Virus record (IMG/VR): IMGVR_UViG_3300025383_000118
Span: 1-22,136 of that record
Strand: one strand, 5' to 3'
Source of the DNA: a virus
DNA length: 22,136 nt
The notes under the pieces were generated by a model. It had not been told where the DNA came from and did no database searches. It worked only from the letters and a program-made list of their open reading frames with translations. The position numbers and the translations under genes are program-made. Shown piece by piece: positions 1 to 9,300 of the stretch; positions within the stretch are counted from its first letter, which is position 1, and every line of letters starts with the position of its first letter.

Positions 1-822
1 GTTAATCCTAAAGGTCTAATTGAGAAAAAAGGTGTTGTTGCAGCTCTAGATGTGCCTAAAACAGGTATTGTAGCAACAATCACATTATACATGCCAGACA
101 CATTGAATATGTCTTATTCATCAAACTACGAGTCTTTTGAATTAACTACTGAATTAGGAACAGTAGGTCGTGCAGCTGAAGGTGGTTACGATATGTATAA
201 AGGTGGTAAGAATTTAGTTCCAGGCCTTGTAGAAACTGCCGGTGGTGCAGCTTTTAATGCTGTGACAGGATCAAAACAAGGCGGTGATATCTTATTAAAA
301 GCTACAGGTTACGCAGTCAATCCACAATTACAATTGTTGTATAAAGGTATCAATCTTCGTGAATACCAATTAGAGTTTATATTTACACCTAAATCAACAA
401 TAGAAGCAGATATGGTCAAATCAATTATTGACACATTCACATACGCTTCATTACCACAAATTTCAGGTGCAGCTGCGGCTGGTGAAGGTCAATACTTTGT
501 TATGCCTTCAATCTTTAATTTAAGTTTTAAATTTATTAATCTTGACGGTTCAGCTTCATCTATTGTATCATCAATCATGCAAAATCCAGGAACAACCGTA
601 TCTGGTGGTTCTAAAGGTCCAAGTTTATCAAGTGATTCTGCTTCAGAAAATTTAAACTTATATAAAGTTGGTGATTCTGTATTAACTAATATTACTGTAG
701 ATTATGCACCAAATGGTTTTGCTGCTTATCAAGATGGTTTTCCTGTTCAAACACGATTAACATTACAATTCAAAGAAATGAATATTATGCACCGTGACAT
801 TTATAATAAGGATGTTAGATAA
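1..822 (+). CDS. 48: gp48-like baseplate tail-tube cap protein, 5'-truncated by window edge
   Basis: The reading frame is open from base 1 to a TAA at 820-822 (273 codons visible), so the gene begins upstream; the GTG at base 52 is an internal valine codon, not a convincing start. The motif ITLYMPDTLNMSYS, a Gly/Ala-rich segment, and then NPQLQLLYKGINLREYQLEF followed by FTPKSTIEADMVKSIIDTF and TYASLP match my recollection of the T4 gp48/gp54 family, which sits on the hub and starts tail-tube assembly. The RxxxxxFxFxPxS...I..F+Y pattern resembles tail-tube-type folds. The gene lies directly before the gp53-like gene and overlaps its start by one base. gp48 is preferred over gp54 because of the LYMPD segment, but gp54 is not excluded. 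It would act in the virion, at the junction of baseplate and tail tube. Confidence 0.68.
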   Translation, partial: VNPKGLIEKKGVVAALDVPKTGIVATITLYMPDTLNMSYSSNYESFELTTELGTVGRAAEGGYDMYKGGKNLVPGLVETAGGAAFNAVTGSKQGGDILLKATGYAVNPQLQLLYKGINLREYQLEFIFTPKSTIEADMVKSIIDTFTYASLPQISGAAAAGEGQYFVMPSIFNLSFKFINLDGSASSIVSSIMQNPGTTVSGGSKGPSLSSDSASENLNLYKVGDSVLTNITVDYAPNGFAAYQDGFPVQTRLTLQFKEMNIMHRDIYNKDVR

Positions 823-1469
823 TGCATTACTTTAGAACATTACCATTAATTGTAACTAAAGACCCTTATGGTAAAAACATAGCTGCAGTTAATCTTTTAG
901 CACGTTCAAGTATTGTTCAAAGTTTACTTAATAATCCTGCTATATTTTATCAGTATGACATCAAAGATGGTGATACACCAGAAATTATTGCTAACAAATA
1001 TTATAATGATCCATACAGATATTGGTTAGTATTGTTTGCTAATCAAATTATAGACCCACAATGGCAATGGCCATTAACCTATAATGAATTTACAGATTAC
1101 ATCAATGACAAATATGCGGCTGCAGCCAATACGGCTAATGTGACACCTTTGGCATACACTCAATCAACAGTATACGAATATAGAAAAACAGTTGTAACAT
1201 ATGACACAGCATCTCAAACCACAACATCTAATAATTATGTGATTGATTTAGCAACGTATAACTCTACAGTTCAAGGTAGTGAAACAGTTCAATTCTATGA
1301 CACAAATGGAAATGTTACTGATACAGCAACATATACCGTATCAACACAAGTTGTTTACATATATGATTGGGAAGTGGAACAAAATGAATCTAATAGAACA
1401 ATTAATCTTATAAACTCTGCCTTTGTTGGAGATTTTGAGAAACAATTTAAATCATTGATGAGTCGTTAA
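822..1469 (+). CDS. 53: gp53-like baseplate wedge protein
   Basis: A 215-residue protein; T4 gp53 is slightly shorter. Residues about 45-85 carry a LysM-like segment, with YDIKDGDTPEIIANKYYNDP and then YRYWLVLFANQIIDPQWQWP. This matches the family pattern of 'PE.lA...YG.p.lYW.ll..N...DP...W'. Residues about 100-185 are rich in Thr, Tyr and Val and probably form beta strands. The C-terminus (EQNESNRTINLINSAFVGDF) resembles the conserved 'N..k...I.ii....i..F...' ending. In T4 gp53 joins neighbouring wedges and completes the baseplate around the hub. The start ATG overlaps the previous TAA (TAATG), and an AAGGA at 808-812 lies nine bases upstream, which supports this start. One base separates its stop from the next gene. 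Confidence 0.85.
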   Translation: MHYFRTLPLIVTKDPYGKNIAAVNLLARSSIVQSLLNNPAIFYQYDIKDGDTPEIIANKYYNDPYRYWLVLFANQIIDPQWQWPLTYNEFTDYINDKYAAAANTANVTPLAYTQSTVYEYRKTVVTYDTASQTTTSNNYVIDLATYNSTVQGSETVQFYDTNGNVTDTATYTVSTQVVYIYDWEVEQNESNRTINLINSAFVGDFEKQFKSLMSR

Positions 1470-1470
1470 T

Positions 1471-2844
1471 ATGGCAAATCCAAATCTTGTAACTCCTGGA
1501 GTAACGTATGCTCAGGACTATAATCTAAAAACACTTGTATTATTAACATCAGGCGGTTCATTTGATTTAAAAAATTCACTTGTTGAATTAACTTACTTTG
1601 AAGACATCTTTAGTAATTGTGTTTCTGGTTATTTACAGATTTCAGATGCACAAGGTCTTATTGAAAAGTTGCATATGATTGGTAATGAATATATTCGTAT
1701 ATCATTCACTAAAGCTTCGGAAGATGATTTTATAAATGATTTAATATTCCGTGTTCACAAAATATCTTCAAGACAACTCGTAGGCAATTCAACAACAGAA
1801 GGTTATGTTATCAATTTTTGTTCTGATGAGTTAGTTCTTTCTGAACAATACAAAGTAAGTAAATCTTATAAAGATAAAAAAATATCAGATATTATTACTG
1901 ATATATTAACAAACTTTCTTAAAGTTGATCCAAATAATAAAGTAGTAGATATAGAAGAAACGCAAGGTGTTTATAGTTTTATTGTTCCAAACTTTAAACC
2001 ACTTGAAGCTATTAATTGGGTATCAACATATGCTCAATCAGCAACACCAGGTAGTTATGGTTCAGATATGTTGTTATTTGAAGACTCACAAGGTTTTCAT
2101 TTCTTTTCACTACAAACACTATTCATGCAAGACCCTTTACGAACATACACTTATGCACCTAAAAATATAGATAACAAAACTGGAACACAAGACCAAAAAT
2201 TCTATGGTGTTAATTCATATCAAATTGTTGATGCTTTTGATACTCTTAATGCTATTAACACAGGTGTATTTGCGAATAGACTAATCACAATCGATCCTCT
2301 ATTATTGAGATGGAACATTGTAGATTTTAATTACGATACTTACTTTAATAACTCAACACAATTAAACAAATATTCAATCACTAACGGAGTAACTAATAGA
2401 TTTGGTGATAAGGTATATGAAACACCACAAGCCGTTCTTAAAATGGCAACAACAAATAAAAATCAAAAAGATATTCCATATATTGGTTCTAAACCTGATG
2501 CTTATTCACACGATATCTTTTTAGAAAAATATGTTCCAACAAGAACATCACAATTATCTTTAACAAACTATAATAAAGTTAAATTGTTTATGGACGGAGA
2601 CCCGTCTATTACTGTTGGTAGTGTTATCAACTTCAATTTAGTTTCTATGGATCCTGCTACTCAAGGAAAGGAACTTGATAAGTATTACTCAGGCAAGTAT
2701 CTCATATCAGCACTTAAACATACATTTAAGGTTGATGGTTATAAAATGATTATTGAAATTGTAAAAGAAAGTGTTCCAAATGAATACGTCACACCAGATA
2801 CAAATTCAACAATTTGGAAAAATACTGTAGCAGGTAAATTATGA
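1471..2844 (+). CDS. 27: gp27-like baseplate hub protein
   Basis: A 457-residue protein, longer than T4 gp27 (about 390). Several segments fit gp27. Residues about 38-75 contain VELTYFEDIFSNCVSGYLQI, then a D-A-Q-G-L turn, then GNEYIRISF, like the T4 segment with GNEIIQIS. Near residues 165-185, IVPNFKPLEAINWVSTYAQ matches the domain that begins with a Pro-aromatic contact and helix. The C-terminal beta barrel has GDPSITVGSVINF and YYSGKYLISALKHTF. In T4, trimeric gp27 forms the ring holding the gp5 spike and adapts threefold to sixfold symmetry. The immediately following gene is gp5-like and overlaps by four bases (ATGA), consistent with coupled translation of the hub pair. Upstream Shine-Dalgarno complementarity is weak, so coupling to the gp53-like gene is likely. 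Confidence 0.82.
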   Translation: MANPNLVTPGVTYAQDYNLKTLVLLTSGGSFDLKNSLVELTYFEDIFSNCVSGYLQISDAQGLIEKLHMIGNEYIRISFTKASEDDFINDLIFRVHKISSRQLVGNSTTEGYVINFCSDELVLSEQYKVSKSYKDKKISDIITDILTNFLKVDPNNKVVDIEETQGVYSFIVPNFKPLEAINWVSTYAQSATPGSYGSDMLLFEDSQGFHFFSLQTLFMQDPLRTYTYAPKNIDNKTGTQDQKFYGVNSYQIVDAFDTLNAINTGVFANRLITIDPLLLRWNIVDFNYDTYFNNSTQLNKYSITNGVTNRFGDKVYETPQAVLKMATTNKNQKDIPYIGSKPDAYSHDIFLEKYVPTRTSQLSLTNYNKVKLFMDGDPSITVGSVINFNLVSMDPATQGKELDKYYSGKYLISALKHTFKVDGYKMIIEIVKESVPNEYVTPDTNSTIWKNTVAGKL

Positions 2845-3860
2845 TAACAAAGAATAATTTTTTAGGTGCAGATGGACTTGTATGGTGGATGGGTGTAGTT
2901 GAAAGCAGAAAAGACCCATTAAACCTTGGTCGTTGTCAAGTTCGTATATTTGGTTGGCACACAGATAAACTGCAATTAATACCGTCAGCAGATTTACCAT
3001 GGGCTCATCCAATTCTTCCTGTCAATACATCTAACACTAACAAAACACCACACGAAGGTGAGTATGTTATTGGGTTATTCTTTGACGGTCCGTCTGGACA
3101 GTTTCCAGGTTACTTTGGTGTAATACCTGGAATACCAAATGTAACTCCAACACCTGGAACAGGTTTCTTTGACCAACGAACATCTGCTGAATTAGCATCA
3201 TCACCATCTTATCTTGGTGCTTCGGCAACATTGTATCCTAATCGCTTAGGCGAACCAACAACAAGTAGGTTATATCGTAACGAGAATACATCATCAACAG
3301 TCATTGGAATAGAGACCGCCGCATTAACCAAAGGTGTATCTACTGCAGGTGGAGGCACATGGTCACAACCAACACCTTCTTATAATGCCAAACCACCATA
3401 TAATGATGTCAAAGAAACCGAATCTGGTCATGTATTAGAATTTGACGATACACCAAAATCTGAAAGAGTCCATGTTGCTCATAAGACTGGTACATATGTT
3501 GAAATGAGACCAGATGGTTCTAAAGTTACCAAAGTTGTTAAAGACAATTATGAAATTACTGCTGGTGATAACTATGTAAATATTAAAGGCGTGTGTAATA
3601 TTACTGTAAATGGAAACGCTAACATTAAGGTTGATGGTGCATTGAATACCGAAGTTGGTGGAGATTGGAACATTAATGTGAGCGGTAAGGTCAATGGAAC
3701 AGCACAAAGTTGGAACTTAACTGGCCAAGGTTCAAATGTTATTGTTGATGGTAATGGTATTTCTGTTACTGGTAATTATAACCTAACTGGTAATTACGAA
3801 CAAACAGGTAATATGATTGTTAGTGGCGATATAACCGGTGGAAGTATAGGCATAAATTAA
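2841..3860 (+). CDS. 5: gp5-like baseplate spike protein lacking the lysozyme domain
   Basis: A 339-residue protein; T4 gp5 is 575. Residues about 12-100 form the OB-fold domain, seen in WWMGVVESRKDPLNLGRCQV, LPWAHPILPVN and the EGEYVIGLFFDG strand. A linker follows, with YPNRLGEPTTSRLYRN resembling the T4 linker. The central T4-type lysozyme domain is absent. The C-terminal part begins with the family signature ETESGHVLEFDDTPKSER and TGTYVEMRPDGSK (residues about 193-230). It continues into glycine-spaced beta-helix repeats such as VNIKGVCNITVNGNANIKVD, ending in GDITGGSIGIN. The protein would form the trimeric needle threaded through gp27 that punctures the outer membrane. It can act mechanically but should not digest peptidoglycan. 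It overlaps the gp27-like gene by four bases, with an AGGT just before the ATG. Confidence 0.9.
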   Translation: MITKNNFLGADGLVWWMGVVESRKDPLNLGRCQVRIFGWHTDKLQLIPSADLPWAHPILPVNTSNTNKTPHEGEYVIGLFFDGPSGQFPGYFGVIPGIPNVTPTPGTGFFDQRTSAELASSPSYLGASATLYPNRLGEPTTSRLYRNENTSSTVIGIETAALTKGVSTAGGGTWSQPTPSYNAKPPYNDVKETESGHVLEFDDTPKSERVHVAHKTGTYVEMRPDGSKVTKVVKDNYEITAGDNYVNIKGVCNITVNGNANIKVDGALNTEVGGDWNINVSGKVNGTAQSWNLTGQGSNVIVDGNGISVTGNYNLTGNYEQTGNMIVSGDITGGSIGIN

Positions 3861-3880
3861 CAAAAACATCAGAATAGGTG

Positions 3881-3889
3881 TAATAAATA
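3881..3889 (+). promoter_or_regulatory. candidate T4-type late promoter element (TAATAAATA)
   Basis: One of the few intergenic stretches in the window (33 bases, 3861-3893) contains TAATAAATA, one base off the T4 late promoter TATAAATA core in an aligned octamer (AATAAATA). It lies only four bases before the gp25 ATG, so a transcript starting at the usual distance would begin at or just inside the start codon. A similar element precedes the gp8-like gene. In DNA this AT-rich the match may be chance. Confidence 0.25.
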
Positions 3890-3893
3890 ACAG

Positions 3894-4286
3894 ATGGCAA
3901 CTTTACAAAAAATATATTCTGATATAGATTTAACCTTTGCGAAACATCCAGGTAAAGGCGATATTGTATTAAGTTATGATGACCAGGCTGTTATTCGTTC
4001 GGTTCGAGGTCTACTACTAACTAATTTTTATGAAAGACCGTTTCAACCTGATGTAGGTTCAAATTTGACAGGTTTGTTGTTTGAAAATGCATCTACTGCA
4101 ACTGCAAATGCTTTAGAAGAAGAAATTAAAAATGTAATAGCAAACTATGAACCTAGAGCCTTAGTAGAAAGTGTTTATGTTTCTGCATCACCAGACCAAA
4201 ACACTTATAATGTTACACTTACATTTTTTATAGGAAATAATACTCAACCGACTAATGTCACCTTATTACTAACGAGAAACCGATAA
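3894..4286 (+). CDS. 25: gp25 baseplate wedge protein
   Basis: A 130-residue protein, almost the length of T4 gp25 (132). Family landmarks are clear: KIYSDIDLTF at the N-terminus, AVIRSVRGLLLT with ERPFQPDVGSNL, then LFEN, a helix ending in NYEPR, and a final beta strand NVTLTFFI. The NYEPR and 'RPF.P..G..l..lLFE' patterns are diagnostic of the gp25/GpW-type sheath-initiator fold shared with type VI secretion TssE. It attaches to the gp6 dimer in each wedge and provides the strand from which sheath polymerisation starts. A possible AGGTG at 3876-3880 lies 13 bases before the ATG, rather far. The stop overlaps the gp6 start (TAATG). Confidence 0.95.
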   Translation: MATLQKIYSDIDLTFAKHPGKGDIVLSYDDQAVIRSVRGLLLTNFYERPFQPDVGSNLTGLLFENASTATANALEEEIKNVIANYEPRALVESVYVSASPDQNTYNVTLTFFIGNNTQPTNVTLLLTRNR

Positions 4287-6373
4287 TGGCAGCGAACACC
4301 AATATTCAATTTACGACACTTGATTTTAATGATATCAAGAAGAATTTTATAACCTATTTACAAAGTCAAAATGTATTAAAAGACTATGACTATACAGGTT
4401 CAGCATTATCTACATTACTTGATGTTTTAGCATACAATACACAATACAATGCTTTCTATTTGAATATGGTTGGTAATGAAACATTTTTAGATACTGCTAT
4501 TCAAAGGTCATCAGTAGTTTCTCAAGCTAAAGTATTAAACTATACACCACTATCTGCTATTGCACCTACTGCTACTATTGCGATGAATGTGCTTAATGTT
4601 ATGGCATCTTCATTGACAATACCACAATATACAAGATTTTTATCAAATGCAATCGATGGCGTTAATTATACTTTCTTAACACCTGAAGAATATACAGTTA
4701 ATGTGGATACTTACAACACAGCATCTTTTCCACTTATTGAATTGAAGCAAGCAACACACAGTTCTTTTTCATATCCAGTTGATACTGTAGGTAATCCTAC
4801 ATTAACATTTGAGATTGCTGATCCTAATATTGACACGACAACATTACAAGTAACGGTACAACAATCTTCATCAAACACTTACGCTCAAATTTATAACCTT
4901 TCATCAAACTCATTAGAGCTTAACGGTTCAAGTCTTGTATATTTCTTACAACAAGGGCCAACAGGAAATTATCAAATCTATTTTGGTGATGGTGTTTTAG
5001 GCGCTACATTATCAACAGGTAATATTGTTAATATAACATATCTATCAACAAACGGTACAGCAGCTGCTGGAGCAAATAGTTTCACACTATTAGATACAAT
5101 CTCTGGATACGGAACAACTACAATCTTTCCACTTACACCAGCAACAAACGGCGCTGATGTAGAGTCCATTCAATCAATTAAATTTCAAGCACCTAAAGCT
5201 TATGCTGCACAAAATCGTGCTGTAACTAAAAATGATTATATTACCGCTATTCAACAAAATACATTTGGTTATTCATTTGATGCAGTGAATGTTTGGGGCG
5301 GAGAAGAATATGATTCTCCAGTATTTGGTCAAGTCTTTATTTCATTAAAACCAAAAGGCTCATTTAATTTTACAACATCACAAAAAAATGCTATATTAAG
5401 AGATATCATTAAACCTATTTCGGTTGTAACTATTCAACCTACTATTGTTGATCCAGACTATACATATCTAAAACTTAATGTAGATGTATATTATGATCCA
5501 ACACAAACAAATAAAACATCAGCACAAATACAATCAGGTGTTGTTGCCGCTATAGAGCAATTTGGTGTTAATACATTAAACACATTCAATTCTACATTTA
5601 ATGCTTATGATTTATTGACAACTATTCAAAATTATGATCCTTCAATTCTTACAAGTCAATATAAACTATTCTTACAAAAAAGAATTATACCTTCATTAAC
5701 GTCTGTATCTAATTACACAGTTTATTTTAGCACACCTTTACAAAAAGGTATATTCAACACAGCTACTACAAGCTATCCTGGTATGAGATATGTTGATCCT
5801 CTTGATCCAACAAACATAGTTGATAATGTGTTTATTGAAGAAGTGCCGACCGCTAATTACGGTTTATCATCAATATCACTTATAAATCCTGGATTTAATT
5901 ATTCTGTGACACCAACAGTAACCATTTCTGGTGACGGAACAGGTGCTACCGCTTTAGCGACTCTTAGCACTACAGGTCAAATTTCTAATATAACACTTAC
6001 CAATGCTGGTAATAATTATACAAGTGCTGTTGTTACAATAACTCCTACTCCTAATGATGGCACAGGTCAAGGAGCCGCAGCTACTGCTATTTTACAAGGA
6101 CAATACGGTACATTAAGACTGTATTACTTTGATGCTAATGGTGTTAAGAATATTCTTAATCCTAATATTGGAACAATTGACTATGTTAATGGAATAGTGA
6201 CATTAATTAACTTTCAACCTTATAGTATCAATAATAATTTTGCTGAATTAACAATACAAGCAACACCAACAACAGATATTATTTCATCAACATATAATAA
6301 AATAATTACAATTGACCCACTAGATACTAATGCTGTTGTGGTTAATGTTATAGCTAAAACAAATAATAATTAA
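4286..6373 (+). CDS. 6: gp6 baseplate wedge protein with inserted GxGY module
   Basis: A 695-residue protein; T4 gp6 is 660. The N-terminal half has the gp6/J-like pattern: F+DIKKNFITYLQSQ, DYDYTGSALSTLLDVLAYNT, then RSSVVSQAKVLNYTP. The central region contains VYFLQQGPTGNYQIYFGDGV and an AVTKNDYITAIQQ helix, both typical of baseplate J-like wedge proteins, followed by a 'VVTIQP..VDPDYTYLKLNV' strand region and QSGVVAAIEQF. Residues about 527-603 hold two copies of a glycine/tyrosine beta repeat (described separately) that I do not recognise in T4 gp6. After it comes a conserved-looking C-terminus with LRLYYFDANGVKNIL. gp6 dimers form the inner ring that holds wedges together and triggers contraction. 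The ATG overlaps the gp25 stop. Confidence 0.9.
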   Translation: MAANTNIQFTTLDFNDIKKNFITYLQSQNVLKDYDYTGSALSTLLDVLAYNTQYNAFYLNMVGNETFLDTAIQRSSVVSQAKVLNYTPLSAIAPTATIAMNVLNVMASSLTIPQYTRFLSNAIDGVNYTFLTPEEYTVNVDTYNTASFPLIELKQATHSSFSYPVDTVGNPTLTFEIADPNIDTTTLQVTVQQSSSNTYAQIYNLSSNSLELNGSSLVYFLQQGPTGNYQIYFGDGVLGATLSTGNIVNITYLSTNGTAAAGANSFTLLDTISGYGTTTIFPLTPATNGADVESIQSIKFQAPKAYAAQNRAVTKNDYITAIQQNTFGYSFDAVNVWGGEEYDSPVFGQVFISLKPKGSFNFTTSQKNAILRDIIKPISVVTIQPTIVDPDYTYLKLNVDVYYDPTQTNKTSAQIQSGVVAAIEQFGVNTLNTFNSTFNAYDLLTTIQNYDPSILTSQYKLFLQKRIIPSLTSVSNYTVYFSTPLQKGIFNTATTSYPGMRYVDPLDPTNIVDNVFIEEVPTANYGLSSISLINPGFNYSVTPTVTISGDGTGATALATLSTTGQISNITLTNAGNNYTSAVVTITPTPNDGTGQGAAATAILQGQYGTLRLYYFDANGVKNILNPNIGTIDYVNGIVTLINFQPYSINNNFAELTIQATPTTDIISSTYNKIITIDPLDTNAVVVNVIAKTNNN
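5864..6094 (+). repeat. GxGY beta module in gp6, two copies of about 38 residues
   Basis: Within gp6, residues about 527-603, two tandem protein repeats can be aligned by eye. Copy one runs ISLINPGFNYSVTPTVTIS then GDGTGATALATL. Copy two runs ISNITLTNAGNNYTSAVVTI then DGTGQGAAATAIL. The shared pattern is I-x-x-I-x-(I/L)-x-N-x-G-x-x-Y...T-(V/I)-x-I...GTG-x-x-A-x-A. Related modules occur in the gp7-, gp8- and DUF4815-like proteins. Confidence 0.8.
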
Positions 6374-9300
6374 TGATACCTAATAATCAAAAAACTTCAT
6401 TACTGGTTCCGTATCAGTTACCCGCTTACATACGGGACGATCCTGCTTACGCCAATTTTGTATTATTCGTTCAAGCATACTATGAATGGATGGAACAAAC
6501 TGGTAATGCTATTGATGCATCAAAAAATCTTTTAAATTATAAAGATGTAGACAAAACTACGGCTGAATTTATTCAATACTTTCAGAATGAATTTTTACCT
6601 TACTTTCCCCCGCCATCAGAATGGACAGCCACAAATCAAGCAAATGTAATTAAACTTGCTAAACAGATGTATCTTTCAAAAGGTACACCTGCAGCCTATA
6701 AATTTCTTTTTAGAGTTCTCTATAATTCAGATATAGATTTATTTGATACACAAGACCTTGTAATTAAAGCATCGTCTGGTGAATGGTATGTTCCAACATA
6801 TTTACAAATACTTCCACCACTTACATCTAATACAGCGTATGTTGGAGGATATGATGATAATTGGTTAAATACAAATAACTTAAAAGTATTTGGTGAAACA
6901 TCATTAGCTTCAGCAATAATTGAAATTTGTGAACCGCAATATCCTATTGTCAATGGAAAAACTGCAAATACCTTTTTTGACATTCCGGCACAAAAACCAA
7001 TAGAATATCTCAAACTATACATATCAAACATTGAAAGAAACTTTATATCTGGAGAAAATATAACAGTATTATATGCAAATAATGTTCCTGCATATTTTCC
7101 AACAGCACTTAATTTAATTGATCCTAATACTGGATCACCTGCAGCAAGTGATGGTCATCTACACGCTAGACTTATTGGGCGAATAGATTCAATTACAATA
7201 GATTCTAGACAAGGATATCAAGGACTATATTATGTTGGTGCAAATACGACAACTGGATATAAAGGCGATCCTGTTGTATTTCTTAATGAAATTGGTGTTA
7301 ATATACCTCCACTTGCTGAATTAGGAGGTTATTACTATCCTGCTAGAGCCTATGTTTCAACTGTAACACCCGGTTCTGCTACAAATATAAATGTTCCTAA
7401 TGGAGGTTATGGATTTACAGATGGAAATACTTCAAATAATTTCTATTCAACTTTATCTATTCCAAATTCACAATTAGTAGCAACAGTAGGTTCTGTAAAT
7501 ACATTAAATCCTGAATTAGTATCATTTATTTCTAATAATTCAATATACACTTTAGCATCTAATACAAATGCTAAATTAGGAATTACAGTCACAAGTCTTA
7601 CCAATAAAACATATACTGTAAATACAGGAATAAATTGGGGTTTTGCTAATGTTGCTATTTCTAATGGATCAACATCTTTAGCTAATGCTTTCACATTCTT
7701 AACATATAACACATATCCGTTATTAACTGCTTCATTAACCAGCTCTACAGCATTATTACCAAATCCAATTCCACCAGTTGCTGCTCAATCATTATATGTA
7801 ACAGATGCAACCAATACATTAGCAAATACGACATATGATGGAAATATATCCAATTTAGGAATTCTTGCGCCAATTCAAATTCTTAATGGTGGATCAAATT
7901 ATGGTAATAGTAATACTGTTTTAATTGTTGGAGGAACTGGTTATGGTGCTTATGCTAATATAAGTGTAAACTCTGCCGGTTCAATTGTATCTGCTTACTA
8001 CACATATCCATCAAATAATAATCCTGACCAATATCCTTTAGGTGGATTGGGTTACTTGCCTACTAATTTACCAACTGTTCAAATTAATACATCTTCAGGA
8101 TCAGGTGCATCATTATCAATACCTGGTATTTTAGGACAAGGAGCATCTTTAGCATTGTCTTCAGGTACCGCTGGTCGTATAATATCATTCAATGTTGAAG
8201 GTCATGGTTCTAGTTATATTGATACACCTCCAGTATCACTAAAAGTTCAAGATATATTTGTTACAAGCACGTATCAATCCGCTTCCAATTATTATACTCT
8301 TCCTTCTGATGATTATTACAATTTAAATGCAGGAACAGCATATGCTGATTATGCTTTTAAAGTAACTCAAAATACCAATAATTATTCTGCTAATGTAGAC
8401 ACATTAGTATATGTTGGAACACTACGAGCAAATGCTATCTATACTGATGTTTATAGACTTCGTGTTTATGACTATACAACAAAACCGACTGCTAATTTAT
8501 TCTTAAATTATCCTAGTTCAGCTAACTCTTCACAAAGTAATACTTTACAGATGTCCGCATTAGCAAGTCAAATACAAAATTTATACGATACGACTTCTGG
8601 TTTTATCTTAAATGATTCTCGATATGACACAGTAAATGGTTTAATTACATATGGTGACGGTAATGCTTTAGCAAAAGCAAAATTTAGTCCAGCTGCAAAT
8701 AATGACCTAGGACATTATATTAGTGATATTGGTTTTTCTAGCGGATCACAAGTAACACAAAGTCTTAAATTTAACACATATACTTACGAATTAACTGTCG
8801 ATAAAGAAATTGCTAAGTATAGAAATACTTTATTAGGTTTATTACATCCTACAGGAACTCAAGTTTTGGGTAGGTATAATGTGTCTTCTAATACATCATT
8901 TAATCTTAGCACATCAGATGAAGTTGCTACTGGTACAACATTGTATCACTACACAAGTTTATTAAGTTCTTCTGCAACCATTTCAGGTTCTTTTGATAAT
9001 CCAGCATCTAATGTAATCTCATTCAATAATTTATATGGTGCAAATTTAGGTAGTTTTATCTTTGCAAATGATATTGTTAGTTTAGTTACACCTCAAGGTC
9101 TCAATGTATCTTCATTAGTGGTATCAGTATCACCTGATTCTGTAGAAGACTTGTTAAATGAAACAGCACCAAGTGAAGATTTATTTACAGAAGTGGATGG
9201 TATAGCTCAAGGAAGAATTACAGCCAATACTGGAAGTAATACAGTTATTGGTACCGGAACAGCATTCACTAATCAAATGCTTCCATATACAACATTGACT

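Noticed and set aside
52-822. GTG at 52 as the true start of the first gene
   Set aside because: The frame stays open to base 1 with sensible protein sequence, and the gp48 family is longer, so the gene continues upstream.
3708-3860. Repeated ACTGGTAATTA in the gp5 3' end as a regulatory direct repeat
   Set aside because: It encodes the TGNYNLTGNYEQTGN beta-helix coil and is explained by the protein repeat.
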